Positions 17,202-25,985 of a DNA stretch of 42,236 bases are shown in pieces. Within the stretch, counting starts at the first letter, position 1; every line of letters begins with the position of its first letter. Made by a program: the position numbers and the translations under genes. Below the pieces are notes generated by a model. The model saw only the letters and a list, made by a program, of their open reading frames with translations. It made no database searches and had not been told where the DNA came from. The DNA comes from Fusobacteria bacterium ZRK30 (GTDB lineage Bacteria > Fusobacteriota > Fusobacteriia > Fusobacteriales > Fusobacteriaceae), in contig CP102406.1 of assembly GCA_024628785.1 (NCBI GenBank), forward strand, positions 1 through 42,236, given 5' to 3'.

Positions 17202-18188
17202 TTATACTCTTAATTGTTTTATAAGCTCAGGCAGAATTTTTTCTACATTACCAACTATTCCTAATGATGCAACTTGATGTATAGGGGCATCAGGATCTTT
17301 GTTAATAGATATAATAAAGTCTGAATCTTCCATTCCTGCTATATGCTGAATAGCTCCTGAAATACCACAAGCTATATATAAATCAGGTCTTACAGTCTTT
17401 CCTGTTTGACCTACCTGGCAAGCTTGTTCTACTTTGCCTTGATCAACAGCTCCTCTTGAACCAGAAACTTCTCCACTGATAACATCAGCAAAGTTAATTA
17501 CATATTCCATATGTTTAGTAGCTCCTCTACCTGCACTGACCAATATATTAGCTTCAGTAATATCTATCTTATCAGATTTTACAATAACTTCTTCCAATAA
17601 CTCTACTTCAGATGTTATACCATTAAAGTTTACATCATATATTTCAGTAATTCCTTTTCTATTAGGATCAAAATCTTTTTTAACCATAACGCCTGGTCTT
17701 ACAGATGACATCTGAGGTCTTGTTTCCTTACAAACTATAGTTGCCATAAGATTACCACCAAAGGCTGGTCTTGTAGAATGCAACTCTTTCTCATCACTTA
17801 TTTCTAGCTTAGTACAGTCAGCAGTCAGCCCTGTTCCTAATCTAGCGGAAACTTTAGGTATAAAATCTCTTCCTATTGTAGTAGCTCCAACCAATACAAT
17901 TTCTGGCTTAACATCTTTTATTATTGAAGTTAATGCATGAGCATAATACTCTGTATTGAATTTGATAAGTTTTTCATCAGGAGCTATAATTACTTTATCA
18001 GCCCCATATCCTATAAGTTCTTTATGAAACTCTTTATTATTTGGTCCTAATAATACAGCTGTAACCTCTGTACCTATTTGATCAGCCAAGTCTCTTCCTA
18101 TTCCCAATAATTCTAACCCTACATTAAGTAGTTCTTCATTTCTTTGTTCTACGTAAACCAATAATCCTTTATAACTATTTAAATTCAT
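17202..18188 (-). CDS. etfA: Electron transfer flavoprotein, alpha subunit
   Basis: EtfA binds the FAD of the EtfAB heterodimer, which exchanges electrons with acyl-CoA dehydrogenase. It has 328 residues, the normal length. The C-terminal FAD domain is complete: SAGRG 218-222, GSRGAVDQG 243-251, QVGQTGKTVRP 258-268, GISGAIQH 275-282, INKDPDAPI 295-303. It is the last gene of the seven-gene operon, 11 bp after etfB, followed by a terminator. If it works with the adjacent dehydrogenase in the reductive direction, it would carry electrons to crotonyl-CoA. Whether it bifurcates to ferredoxin cannot be decided by eye. Confidence 0.95.
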   Translation of the reverse strand: MNLNSYKGLLVYVEQRNEELLNVGLELLGIGRDLADQIGTEVTAVLLGPNNKEFHKELIGYGADKVIIAPDEKLIKFNTEYYAHALTSIIKDVKPEIVLVGATTIGRDFIPKVSARLGTGLTADCTKLEISDEKELHSTRPAFGGNLMATIVCKETRPQMSSVRPGVMVKKDFDPNRKGITEIYDVNFNGITSEVELLEEVIVKSDKIDITEANILVSAGRGATKHMEYVINFADVISGEVSGSRGAVDQGKVEQACQVGQTGKTVRPDLYIACGISGAIQHIAGMEDSDFIISINKDPDAPIHQVASLGIVGNVEKILPELIKQLRV

Positions 18189-18199
18189 GGGGTACCCTC

Positions 18200-18988
18200 C
18201 TAAACGATAAATTTCTCTCTAAGTTTTTCGATGATAACACGACTTGCCACCTTGGGGTCCAAATCTTTATGTATAGTTCCTGCTCCTTTGGCTCCTTTAG
18301 AAAATGATTTAACAACTCTTGTTGGAGAACCCTTCAGACCTAATTTTTCTTCATCCACCGTAATGTTATCAACAGTCCAAACCTCTATATCTTTATCAAA
18401 GCACTCCCATATACCATTAACAGTCATATATCTAGGCTTATTAGCATCTTTAAGCATTGTAATTACACAAGGTAAAGAAGACCTCATTTTGTAGTAACCG
18501 TCTTCTATAACTCTTTTAAGGAGTATTTTATTACTATCAATATCATAATCTAGTTCCGTAACATATGATACTAATGGTAATCCTAAATGTTCCGCAGTTT
18601 GAGGACCAACCTGAGCAGTATCCCCATCAATTGCCTGCCTTCCTGCAATGATTAAATCATAATCTAATTCTCTCAGTGCAGCTGCTAATGCATTTGAGGT
18701 AGCTAGTGTATCGGCTCCAGCAAACTTTCTATCGGATAATAAAATACATTTATCTACTCCCATAGCATAGGCTTCTCTAAGTGAGTTTTTAGCCTGAGGT
18801 GGTCCCATTGTAAGAACTGTAACTTCCCCACCAAATCTATCTTTAAGCACTAATGCCTGCTCTATTGCTGCTTTGTCATCAGGGTTTATAATGGAAGGAA
18901 CACCATCTCTTATCATTGTCCCCTTAATTGGATCTATCCTAATTTCATTTGAATCAGGAACTTCTTTAACTAAAACTATAATTTTCAT
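18200..18988 (-). CDS. etfB: Electron transfer flavoprotein, beta subunit
   Basis: This is the partner of EtfA and carries the second nucleotide site (AMP, or FAD/NADH in bifurcating forms). It has 262 residues. It starts MKIIVLVKEVPDSNEIRIDP and contains IIAGRQAIDGDTAQVGPQTAEHLGLP, the family signature, followed by the LKDANKPRYM strand. The position is typical: dehydrogenase, EtfB, EtfA with 11-15 bp gaps. Confidence 0.95.
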   Translation of the reverse strand: MKIIVLVKEVPDSNEIRIDPIKGTMIRDGVPSIINPDDKAAIEQALVLKDRFGGEVTVLTMGPPQAKNSLREAYAMGVDKCILLSDRKFAGADTLATSNALAAALRELDYDLIIAGRQAIDGDTAQVGPQTAEHLGLPLVSYVTELDYDIDSNKILLKRVIEDGYYKMRSSLPCVITMLKDANKPRYMTVNGIWECFDKDIEVWTVDNITVDEEKLGLKGSPTRVVKSFSKGAKGAGTIHKDLDPKVASRVIIEKLREKFIV

Positions 18989-19003
18989 ACCTTATCCCCC
19001 TAT

Positions 19004-20146
19004 TTATTTAAGTACATCTCTACCGATTACCATTTGCATAATCTGAGAGGTTCCCTCGTAAATTGTAGTTATTCTTGCATCTCTTACTAAACGCTCAAAT
19101 ATATATTCCTTCATAAACCCATATCCTCCGGCAATCTGTAAGGCATTATTGGCTACCTCTACAGCTATTTCAGAAGATTGGTATTTAGCTATACTACCTT
19201 CTATACTAAAAGGTTTCTTCTGATCTTTTAATGAAGAAGCTTGTAGCGTAAGCAACTTAGCAATTTCAACTTTACATCTCATATCAGCTAATAAAAACTG
19301 TATAGCTTGATTCTTGCAAATAGGTTTACCAAACTGTTTTCTTTCTTTAGAATATCCAACAGCAGCATCTAACGCTGCCTGGGCTATCCCCCATGACTGA
19401 GAAGCAATTCCTATTCTTCCATCATCAAGGCCTACCATTGCAATCTTAAACCCTTGCCCTTCTTTTCCTAATAAATTAGCTTTTGGAATTCTACAATTTT
19501 CAAAGATTAACTCAGCCGTTGCGGAAGCTTTAATCCCCATTTTTTCTTCTAATTTACCAGTTGAAAACCCTTCTGTCCCAGCTTCTATAATAAAGGCAGT
19601 AAGTCCCTTAACGCCCTTGGATTTATCTGTCATTGCTACTACAGTATATACACCTGCCTCACCAGCATTCGTAATAAACATCTTAGTACCATTTAATACA
19701 TATTCTTCAGTTTTTTCATCGTATACTGCTACAGTAGATACTGCTGCTGCATCTGATCCAGCTGAAGGTTCAGTCAGGGCAAACGCCCCAATATGTTCTC
19801 CAGATGCCATCTTAGGCAAGTATTTTTTCTTCTGTTCCTCTGTACCAAATTTTAGAATAGGTGTCATAGACATAGAATGTACAGCCATTATAGTTCCAGT
19901 AGCAGCACAAGCTCTGGAGACTTCTGCTATTCCCATTGAATATGCAACAGTATCTGCACCTTGACCACCAAATTCTTTAGGTATAATCATACCCATTAGC
20001 CCGGATTTCCCCATTTTATTAATCAATTCTCTTGGGAACTTCCCTATTTTATCGTTATGCTCTGCTATCGGCTCAATCTCATTTTTAGCAAAACTTTCTA
20101 TCATATCTTTAAAAAGTTCTTGCTTTTCATTATATAAAAAATTCAT
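19004..20146 (-). CDS. Short-chain acyl-CoA dehydrogenase (butyryl-CoA dehydrogenase-like)
   Basis: This flavoenzyme interconverts acyl-CoA and trans-2-enoyl-CoA. In fermenters it reduces crotonyl-CoA to butyryl-CoA with ETF. It has 380 residues, the normal length. The FAD/substrate segment ALTEPSAGSDAA and MFITNAGEAG are present, as is AYSKERKQFGKPI-like sequence (GYSKERKQFGKPICKNQAIQ). The catalytic base is Glu364 in TIYEGTSQIMQM, the position used by short-chain enzymes. It lies between the MaoC hydratase and etfB. The neighbours point to C4 substrates. It could instead oxidise another short acyl-CoA. Confidence 0.93.
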   Translation of the reverse strand: MNFLYNEKQELFKDMIESFAKNEIEPIAEHNDKIGKFPRELINKMGKSGLMGMIIPKEFGGQGADTVAYSMGIAEVSRACAATGTIMAVHSMSMTPILKFGTEEQKKKYLPKMASGEHIGAFALTEPSAGSDAAAVSTVAVYDEKTEEYVLNGTKMFITNAGEAGVYTVVAMTDKSKGVKGLTAFIIEAGTEGFSTGKLEEKMGIKASATAELIFENCRIPKANLLGKEGQGFKIAMVGLDDGRIGIASQSWGIAQAALDAAVGYSKERKQFGKPICKNQAIQFLLADMRCKVEIAKLLTLQASSLKDQKKPFSIEGSIAKYQSSEIAVEVANNALQIAGGYGFMKEYIFERLVRDARITTIYEGTSQIMQMVIGRDVLK

Positions 20147-20156
20147 ATTATCCTCC

Positions 20157-20603
20157 TTAAAATACTGATGTTTCTTTGGATGGTGCCATAGCCTTAGATG
20201 TTCCCTCCATAACTACTATACCTTCTTGATTAGTACACTTATTTGATAAAGTTATTATTCCTCTGCCATCTTTTGTAGTTTTTATATGAGTTACCTCAGC
20301 TTCCATAGTGATTGTATCTCCAAACATTGTAGGAGCTTTCCATGCACAATTTTGCTCTAAATAAAGGCACCCCGGTCCAGGAAGCTCCATGCCGATAATA
20401 GTAGACATAAAACTACCGACAAGCATACCATGTACTATTCTACCTCCAAATTTTGTACTTTTCCCTACCTCATGATTTACATGATAAGGGTTAAAGTCAC
20501 CTATGATCCCAGCGTAGCTATAAACATCTCCCTCAGTTATAGTCTTACTAACAGAAGCTTTTTGACCAACAAATATTTCACAAGTACTTTTTCCTTTAGA
20601 CAT
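20157..20603 (-). CDS. MaoC-like (R)-specific enoyl-CoA hydratase
   Basis: Hot-dog fold hydratases of the PhaJ/MaoC type hydrate crotonyl-CoA to (R)-3-hydroxybutyryl-CoA or dehydrate the product. This 148-residue protein holds the hydratase-2 motif GDFNPYHVNHE with Asp36 and His41 as the catalytic pair, followed by GRIVHGMLVGSFMS, the usual second block. ATG 20603 follows GGAGG. It stands in the same operon as a crotonase of opposite stereochemistry. Together they could connect (R)- and (S)-3-hydroxyacyl-CoA through crotonyl-CoA. Confidence 0.88.
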   Translation of the reverse strand: MSKGKSTCEIFVGQKASVSKTITEGDVYSYAGIIGDFNPYHVNHEVGKSTKFGGRIVHGMLVGSFMSTIIGMELPGPGCLYLEQNCAWKAPTMFGDTITMEAEVTHIKTTKDGRGIITLSNKCTNQEGIVVMEGTSKAMAPSKETSVF

Positions 20604-20656
20604 AATTCCTCCTTAAAAATAATTTTATATTAATATATACTTATATAGTATCTATA

Positions 20657-22045
20657 TTAAACTAAGCCCATACTACCAAGAGCTATAATAACAACTGTAG
20701 CAAATAATGGTATTGCAACCGTATTAACGCCAATATCTAAATAAGACTCTCTATGAGTTAAACCACATACTGTAAGTAGTGTTATTACCGCTCCATTATG
20801 AGGTAAAGTATCGAGACCACCACAGGCCACTGTAGCTATTTTATGTAAAGCTTGAGGACTTATCCCAGCTGCATTAGCCTGTTCTAACATAGTAGACCCT
20901 AATGCACCAAGTGCGATACCTAAACCACCTGAAGCACTACCAGTAACACCAGCCAATACAGATGAAGCTACAGCACCATTTATAAGCGGGTTTGGTGACA
21001 ATCCCATCATAGCCGTTTTTACTATGGCGAAAGCAGCTAATGAAGCTACTACAGCACCATATCCTACCTCAGATCCTGTATTCATAATAGCAGTTAATGC
21101 TCCCTTAGCTCCTTGGTCAAAAGTATCTATAATGTTATCTATATTTTTATGATGATAAGCACCCATAAGAAGACAAACACTAGTCAGCGAAATTATTATT
21201 GACCAAGACCCAATAACTTTAGAAGGTGTAGTTCCATATAATTCTAAGTATTTTAAGTTCGCATCAGGGAATATTACTTTCGATAATATTAAACTGAACA
21301 ATAATACTAGTATTATCGGCAATATTGATACTAATATATTAGGTAATTTAGAATTTCCTTGAGTTTCACTATGGTTTTCTTTATGGTCCCCATAACCTTC
21401 ACCAGTTGCCATGGCCTTATTGGTTCTCATTGTTAACCATAACATACCACCGCCAAACATTATTGCTGCTGCTATAAGACCTAATATAGGTGAAGCATAT
21501 GAATCAGTACCAAAATATTTCATTGGTATTAGATTCTGAACCTGTGGAGTTCCTGGAAGTGCAGTCATAGCAAAAGTAAAAGCTCCCAATGCAATGGATC
21601 CTGGTAAAAACCTTTTAGGTATACCCGCTTCTTTAAACATACTACAGCCAATAGGAAGTATACAAAATACTACTACAAAGGCAGATACTCCGCCATATGT
21701 AAGGATTCCCGTAGACAACACAGTAGCTAATACAGCCTTATTTTTACCGAGCTTTCTGCATATAAATTTAGATATAGCCTCAGCAGAACCTGTATCTGTC
21801 ATCAATCTCCCAAAAATGGCTCCCAACAAAAACAAAGGAAAATTACTTATTATAAAACCACCCATTTTAACCATAAACACATTGGTATAATTAATCATAA
21901 TATGCATGTTACCAGTAGCCAAACCATTCATAAATACAGCAAATATTGCTAATACAGGAGCCAATACTATTACTGGTACTCCTTTATAAGCTAAATACAT
22001 TAATAAACCTAACGAAATTATGATTCCTATTAAACCTAAATCCAT
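20657..22045 (-). CDS. GntP-family permease, probably for a short hydroxy or unsaturated acid
   Basis: It is an inner-membrane importer of the ion transporter superfamily. The 462 residues form about twelve hydrophobic segments, beginning GLIGIIISLGLLMYLAYKGV. It contains AVLATVLSTGILTYGGVSAFVVVF and, later, GLDTLPHNGAVITLL, which is typical of GntP relatives. The start lies 2 bp after the crotonase stop, so the two genes are translated together. Close homologues in similar operons are often named D-beta-hydroxybutyrate permease. The substrate here is inferred from the neighbours. Confidence 0.85.
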   Translation of the reverse strand: MDLGLIGIIISLGLLMYLAYKGVPVIVLAPVLAIFAVFMNGLATGNMHIMINYTNVFMVKMGGFIISNFPLFLLGAIFGRLMTDTGSAEAISKFICRKLGKNKAVLATVLSTGILTYGGVSAFVVVFCILPIGCSMFKEAGIPKRFLPGSIALGAFTFAMTALPGTPQVQNLIPMKYFGTDSYASPILGLIAAAIMFGGGMLWLTMRTNKAMATGEGYGDHKENHSETQGNSKLPNILVSILPIILVLLFSLILSKVIFPDANLKYLELYGTTPSKVIGSWSIIISLTSVCLLMGAYHHKNIDNIIDTFDQGAKGALTAIMNTGSEVGYGAVVASLAAFAIVKTAMMGLSPNPLINGAVASSVLAGVTGSASGGLGIALGALGSTMLEQANAAGISPQALHKIATVACGGLDTLPHNGAVITLLTVCGLTHRESYLDIGVNTVAIPLFATVVIIALGSMGLV

Positions 22046-22047
22046 CC

Positions 22048-22824
22048 TTATCCCTCCTTATAAAAAACAGGCTTTCTTTTTTCGATAAATGCTGAACAAC
22101 CCTCTGTCTGACCAGGTGTATCAAAACACATGCCAAATATATCTAACTCCCTAGATAAATAACAATCTGAGTTTTCTAGGTAACTATTCATAGCTCTCTT
22201 TGTATATTTTATAGTTTCTCTGCTCTTAGAGGCTATTTTATCAGCTAATTTCATAGATACTTCTATAAGTTTATCAGCATTAACAACTTTACTTATCAAA
22301 CCTATATTATTAGCTTCTTCAGCCTCTATAGTTCTCCCGGTTAAGATTAGTTCCTTTGCTCTCTCTAATCCGATGTATCGGATCAACCTTTGAGTTCCAC
22401 CAAAACCAGGTATAAGTCCAAGATTTATTTCAGGTTGACCTAATTTAGCCTTATTAGAAGCTATTCTAATGTCACAAGACATTGCAAGTTCACACCCTCC
22501 ACCTAAGGCAAACCCATTTATAGCTGCTATAAAAATCTTATCCGATAACTCTATCTTCCTAAATAATCCCGATCCCCTCTTACCAAGTTCTCTACCTTCA
22601 TCTACACTCAACCCTTGGAATTCTTTTATATCGGCACCAGCAACGAATGCTCTTCCCCTACCAGTTATAACAACAACTGTAATCTCTTTGTCGGCATTAA
22701 TTTTGTCAACTAGTATATCTAATTCTTGTAACGTTTCTCTATTTAGAGCATTTAACGCACTTTCTCTTATAAAAGTTATAGTTGCTACTCTATTATTTTT
22801 TATATACTCTAGATTTTTAGACAC
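22048..22824 (-). CDS. Enoyl-CoA hydratase (crotonase)
   Basis: It interconverts crotonyl-CoA and (S)-3-hydroxybutyryl-CoA. It has 258 residues, the usual length. The oxyanion hole comes from AFVAGADI (residues about 59-66) and GFALGGGCELA. The two catalytic glutamates are Glu112 (GGGCELAMSCD) and Glu132 (GQPEINLGLIPGFGGTQR), so it should be a true hydratase. It is the second gene of the operon, 20 bp after the CoA-transferase gene. Confidence 0.94.
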   Translation of the reverse strand: MSKNLEYIKNNRVATITFIRESALNALNRETLQELDILVDKINADKEITVVVITGRGRAFVAGADIKEFQGLSVDEGRELGKRGSGLFRKIELSDKIFIAAINGFALGGGCELAMSCDIRIASNKAKLGQPEINLGLIPGFGGTQRLIRYIGLERAKELILTGRTIEAEEANNIGLISKVVNADKLIEVSMKLADKIASKSRETIKYTKRAMNSYLENSDCYLSRELDIFGMCFDTPGQTEGCSAFIEKRKPVFYKEG

Positions 22825-22844
22825 TTTAGCCCCCTTGTAGTTAA

Positions 22845-24410
22845 TTATTCTATTACTAACCCCATTTTTTCGTCTCTAAAGATTCTTTCATCCATGTAAA
22901 TTATAGGATCTGCTATTATTGGTTTAAACTCCATTAGATCTAAGATATCTTTTTGGAGATCTACTCCCCTAGCAATTTCCATAAGCTTAAGTCCTTTAGG
23001 TGTAAGTTTAAATACAGCTCTCTCTGTAACGTAATATACAGGCTGATTATTTTCTAATGCATTTTTACTACTAAAGCTGACCTGCTCTACTTCAGACTTA
23101 AACTTAATACACCTACCTTCTTGTATTATTTTAATACCATCACCAGTCGGTTCTACCTTAAGTCCACCCGCTGTAAACGTCCCACAGAAAATTACCATTT
23201 TAGCATTTTGAGAAATATTAATAAATCCTCCACATCCTGTTAACTTAGGTCCAAATTTAGAAACATTGATATCACCATTAGATCCACATTGAGCCAGTCC
23301 TAAATAAGTAACATCTAATCCGCCTCCGTCATAAAAATCAAAAATATAAGGCTGATCAACTACACAGTCTGCTCCAATAGCACAACCAAATGATGCTCCT
23401 TTGACAGATACTCCGCCAAAAAGCCCTCCTTCTACAGTTCCTGTTATTCCTTTATATCCCTCTTCATCCAATACAGATGATACGCCTTCCGGCATACCTA
23501 TACCAAGATTCATAACTTTATGTGATTTATTTAACAAAAGTGCGCAACGTCTTGCAATAACCTTACGTGTATCTAATGGAATAGGCGCACACCCACCATT
23601 GGGTAGTATAGAACAATTTACATAGGATTCGTTAAATTGCTCTGCAAATGTCTGCATATGATTAATAGGATTCTCAACTACAGTCACATAATCTACCAAT
23701 ACAGAGGGTATTTTTACTGTTTGTGTATGATCAAACCCTTTAACTATTTTTTCCACCTGTACAATTACTTTACCGCCAAGATTCCTTGTAGCCATAGCTA
23801 TTGTCAAAGCATCCAATGTTAAAGGTTCTTTTTCTAGCGAAATATTTCCTTGACAATCAGCATATGTCCCTTTAAGAATAGCGTAATCTACCTTAGGCAA
23901 TATTTTTTCTCTACTATAAAACAATTGATCTTTACCACCTATACTTATTTTTTCTACAACATCATGAGTTGTAATCCCATTAATCTTTCCACCTTCTAAA
24001 TCAGGATCTACAAATGTATTTAGTCCTACATGAGTAAAAGTACCAATTTTCCCAGCTGATGTATCCCTCATTAGTTGGGCTAAAGTACCCTGTGGGATAT
24101 TATGTCCTGTAATTTTATTTTCAATTGCAAGTTTTCCAATCATAGGTGCCAGTCCATAGTGCCCACCTATAACGGTTTTTATTAGACCTTCGTGTCCTAA
24201 ATGATTTACACCTCTATTAACCCCATCACCTTGTCCAGCAACATATACTAGATTTAAATCCCTTGGTGAACCACTTTCCAAGAACTTTTTTTCAATGCAA
24301 GCTAAACTTTCTTCAGGTATTCCAATACCTACAAATCCACCAACAATTATATGATTATTATCTTTAATTAGGTTTACGACTTCTGATGAACTTATTAATT
24401 TTCCATTCAT
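22845..24410 (-). CDS. Family I CoA-transferase (YdiF/propionate CoA-transferase-like)
   Basis: It moves CoA from acetyl-CoA or another acyl-CoA to the incoming acid, activating it without ATP. The 521-residue product carries both halves (alpha and beta) in one chain, as in YdiF-type enzymes. The alpha half opens SSEVVNLIKDNNHIIVGGFVGIGIPEE. The beta half has NLGIGMPEGV and the active-site Glu327 in GTVEGGLFGG. It is the first gene of the operon. ATG 24410 follows GGGGGTAATATTTT. With the permease it would provide 3-hydroxybutyryl-CoA or crotonyl-CoA to the hydratases. Confidence 0.93.
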   Translation of the reverse strand: MNGKLISSSEVVNLIKDNNHIIVGGFVGIGIPEESLACIEKKFLESGSPRDLNLVYVAGQGDGVNRGVNHLGHEGLIKTVIGGHYGLAPMIGKLAIENKITGHNIPQGTLAQLMRDTSAGKIGTFTHVGLNTFVDPDLEGGKINGITTHDVVEKISIGGKDQLFYSREKILPKVDYAILKGTYADCQGNISLEKEPLTLDALTIAMATRNLGGKVIVQVEKIVKGFDHTQTVKIPSVLVDYVTVVENPINHMQTFAEQFNESYVNCSILPNGGCAPIPLDTRKVIARRCALLLNKSHKVMNLGIGMPEGVSSVLDEEGYKGITGTVEGGLFGGVSVKGASFGCAIGADCVVDQPYIFDFYDGGGLDVTYLGLAQCGSNGDINVSKFGPKLTGCGGFINISQNAKMVIFCGTFTAGGLKVEPTGDGIKIIQEGRCIKFKSEVEQVSFSSKNALENNQPVYYVTERAVFKLTPKGLKLMEIARGVDLQKDILDLMEFKPIIADPIIYMDERIFRDEKMGLVIE

Positions 24411-24470
24411 AAAATATTACCCCCTTCATTAAAATACCTTTATGATACATTTTTTCCTTTTTTTAAACAC

Positions 24471-24527
24471 AAAATCGCGAATTTGTATGTCGTTAACAAT
24501 TATAGTCCGAGTCTGAACAAAAGTCAA
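24471..24527 (-). promoter_or_regulatory. Operon promoter and nearby palindrome
   Basis: On the minus strand TTGACT (24527-24522), a 17-bp spacer and TATAAT (24504-24499) form a near-consensus promoter for the CoA-transferase operon. Downstream, 24471-24484 (AAAATCGCGAATTT) is an imperfect palindrome around TCGCGA. It could be the operator of the divergent MarR protein. Confidence 0.8.
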
Positions 24528-24574
24528 CATTATTTTATTATTTTTTTCACTAAGTAAATAAATGTTTAACATAA

Positions 24575-24603
24575 TTGACTTTTAACCATTTTGAGGGTAA
24601 TAT
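24575..24603 (+). promoter_or_regulatory. Promoter of the marR-type gene
   Basis: TTGACT (24575-24580), a 17-bp spacer and TAATAT (24598-24603). It is divergent from the operon promoter, 38 bp before the gene. Confidence 0.65.
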
Positions 24604-24641
24604 AATTAAATAATAGAATCTTTGTACAAAAGGAGAGAAAA

Positions 24642-25070
24642 ATGATTCATGAAAGTTGTGTATTAAGCATTATGAAATTTATAACATACCAGTTTGATGA
24701 AACTGTTAAAGCGGAGCTGAATAAAAGAAATATACCAATTGAAGGTAAACATGCCGAGCTATTTATGATACTCTTTGCCTATGACAATAAAATGGAATTT
24801 AAAAAGTTAACAAAGGCATGGAGAAAATCTAAGTCAAGTTTATCAGATGTTGTAAATAAGTATGAAAAAAGTGGCTTATTGAGAAGAGTTTCATCTGATA
24901 GTGATAAAAGAATTATAACTGTAGAAGCAACAAATGAAGCTCTCAAATATATTCCTGATTTCGATAACATATCTAAAAATTATTTAAATAAAGCCGTTAA
25001 AGGAACTTCTTTAGAAGAAATTAAGATATTAAAAAAAATTATATTAGACATGAAATATAATTTAATATAA
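24642..25070 (+). CDS. MarR-family transcriptional regulator
   Basis: This is a 142-residue winged-helix protein. ATG 24642 follows AAAGGAGAG. The recognition part is FKKLTKAWRKSKSSLSDVVNKYEKSGLLRRVSSDSDKR, where the helix and the DxDKR wing are the MarR pattern. Flanking helices would form the dimer. MarR proteins usually repress a divergent operon and let go when an aromatic or acyl-CoA-like ligand binds. Here the divergent target is the acyl-CoA operon, so a CoA intermediate or the imported acid is a plausible inducer. Confidence 0.82.
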   Translation: MIHESCVLSIMKFITYQFDETVKAELNKRNIPIEGKHAELFMILFAYDNKMEFKKLTKAWRKSKSSLSDVVNKYEKSGLLRRVSSDSDKRIITVEATNEALKYIPDFDNISKNYLNKAVKGTSLEEIKILKKIILDMKYNLI

Positions 25071-25470
25071 TTAATTATCTGATTTCAATAAATTGAAAAG
25101 GCTAAAAATATATTTTGTCCCTTGTTTTCTTGGGGTCTTTTTCAGTTTAAAAAATTAACTTATTTATATCCTAATAAATCATATGATTTATTTTTTTCAT
25201 TTTAATTTCCTTCTATCTCAATTCTTTATATAAAGCTCTTATTTGGGTTCTTTTTATATTAGGAAGGCTATCGATTTAAAATGAATTTTCTGTTTAGTTT
25301 TGTGAATTTAAGCAAATATATTTTTGAGGGAGTAAAAATAAGTTGGAACTAAGATTGAGAGAAAAAAAATAAAATTAGAAAAATGTGGTAAATTTTTTAA
25401 AAAACCGCGGACAAATATAGAAGAAATTCGCAAACAGAAATCAAAAAGATACTAAAAAAATAAACAATAT

Positions 25471-25500
25471 AAAAATAAGGGCTTACAAGCCCTTATTTTT
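25471..25500. terminator. Bidirectional terminator
   Basis: AAAAATAAGGGCTT and AAGCCCTTATTTTT form a near-perfect stem with a very short loop. The rest of 25071-25470 is AT-rich with no supported gene. Confidence 0.75.
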
Positions 25501-25513
25501 ATTGATCTCTATC

Positions 25514-25549
25514 ATGAAAGTTCCAAAATAGTTATTACGGAACTTTCAT
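25514..25549 (-). terminator. Hairpin after the 137-residue gene
   Basis: ATGAAAGTTCC (25514-25524) pairs perfectly with GGAACTTTCAT (25539-25549), just beyond the stop at 25553. It lacks a T run, so it may be a processing or stabilising hairpin. Confidence 0.45.
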
Positions 25550-25552
25550 TGT

Positions 25553-25966
25553 TTATATTTTGGAGTTATCTAAATCTCTATCTTTTTGGTCTCTTTTAGA
25601 AATTTTAATTAATTGCTCAATATAATTTTTTAATTTACATAATTGATAAATTTCATTATCTATATCACCATCTGAATAAACGTAATTTTCTAAAAAATTA
25701 TCTATAGTTTTTCTTTCTTCTAATTGTTCGACTATATATTTAGCTAAACTTGGTTCATAAGAGTTATGACCCTTGCAATCATTAAAATCTTTATTTAAAA
25801 TATAATTCTCTAATTTTTTTTGATTGATTATATATTCATTGTTCTGTGAATTTTTAATTCTTATTTTATTATGAATATTTGTAATTTTAAAGGGACAACC
25901 TTTTTTGATAGTTTGTAATTCTAACCCTATATAGATATAATCTGAATAATTTGTAATTTTTTCCAT
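25553..25966 (-). CDS. Uncharacterised 137-residue protein
   Basis: I do not recognise it. ATG 25966 follows GGGGGAGGAATTAATA. There is no signal peptide or membrane segment. The first 50 residues look like small beta strands (YIYIGLELQTIKKGCPFKIT), the rest like charged helices (SLAKYIVEQLEERKTIDNFL). It lies 19 bp downstream of the broken lipoprotein gene in the same direction, so it may be read from that promoter. Confidence 0.65.
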   Translation of the reverse strand: MEKITNYSDYIYIGLELQTIKKGCPFKITNIHNKIRIKNSQNNEYIINQKKLENYILNKDFNDCKGHNSYEPSLAKYIVEQLEERKTIDNFLENYVYSDGDIDNEIYQLCKLKNYIEQLIKISKRDQKDRDLDNSKI

Positions 25967-25985
25967 TATTAATTCCTCCCCCTTA

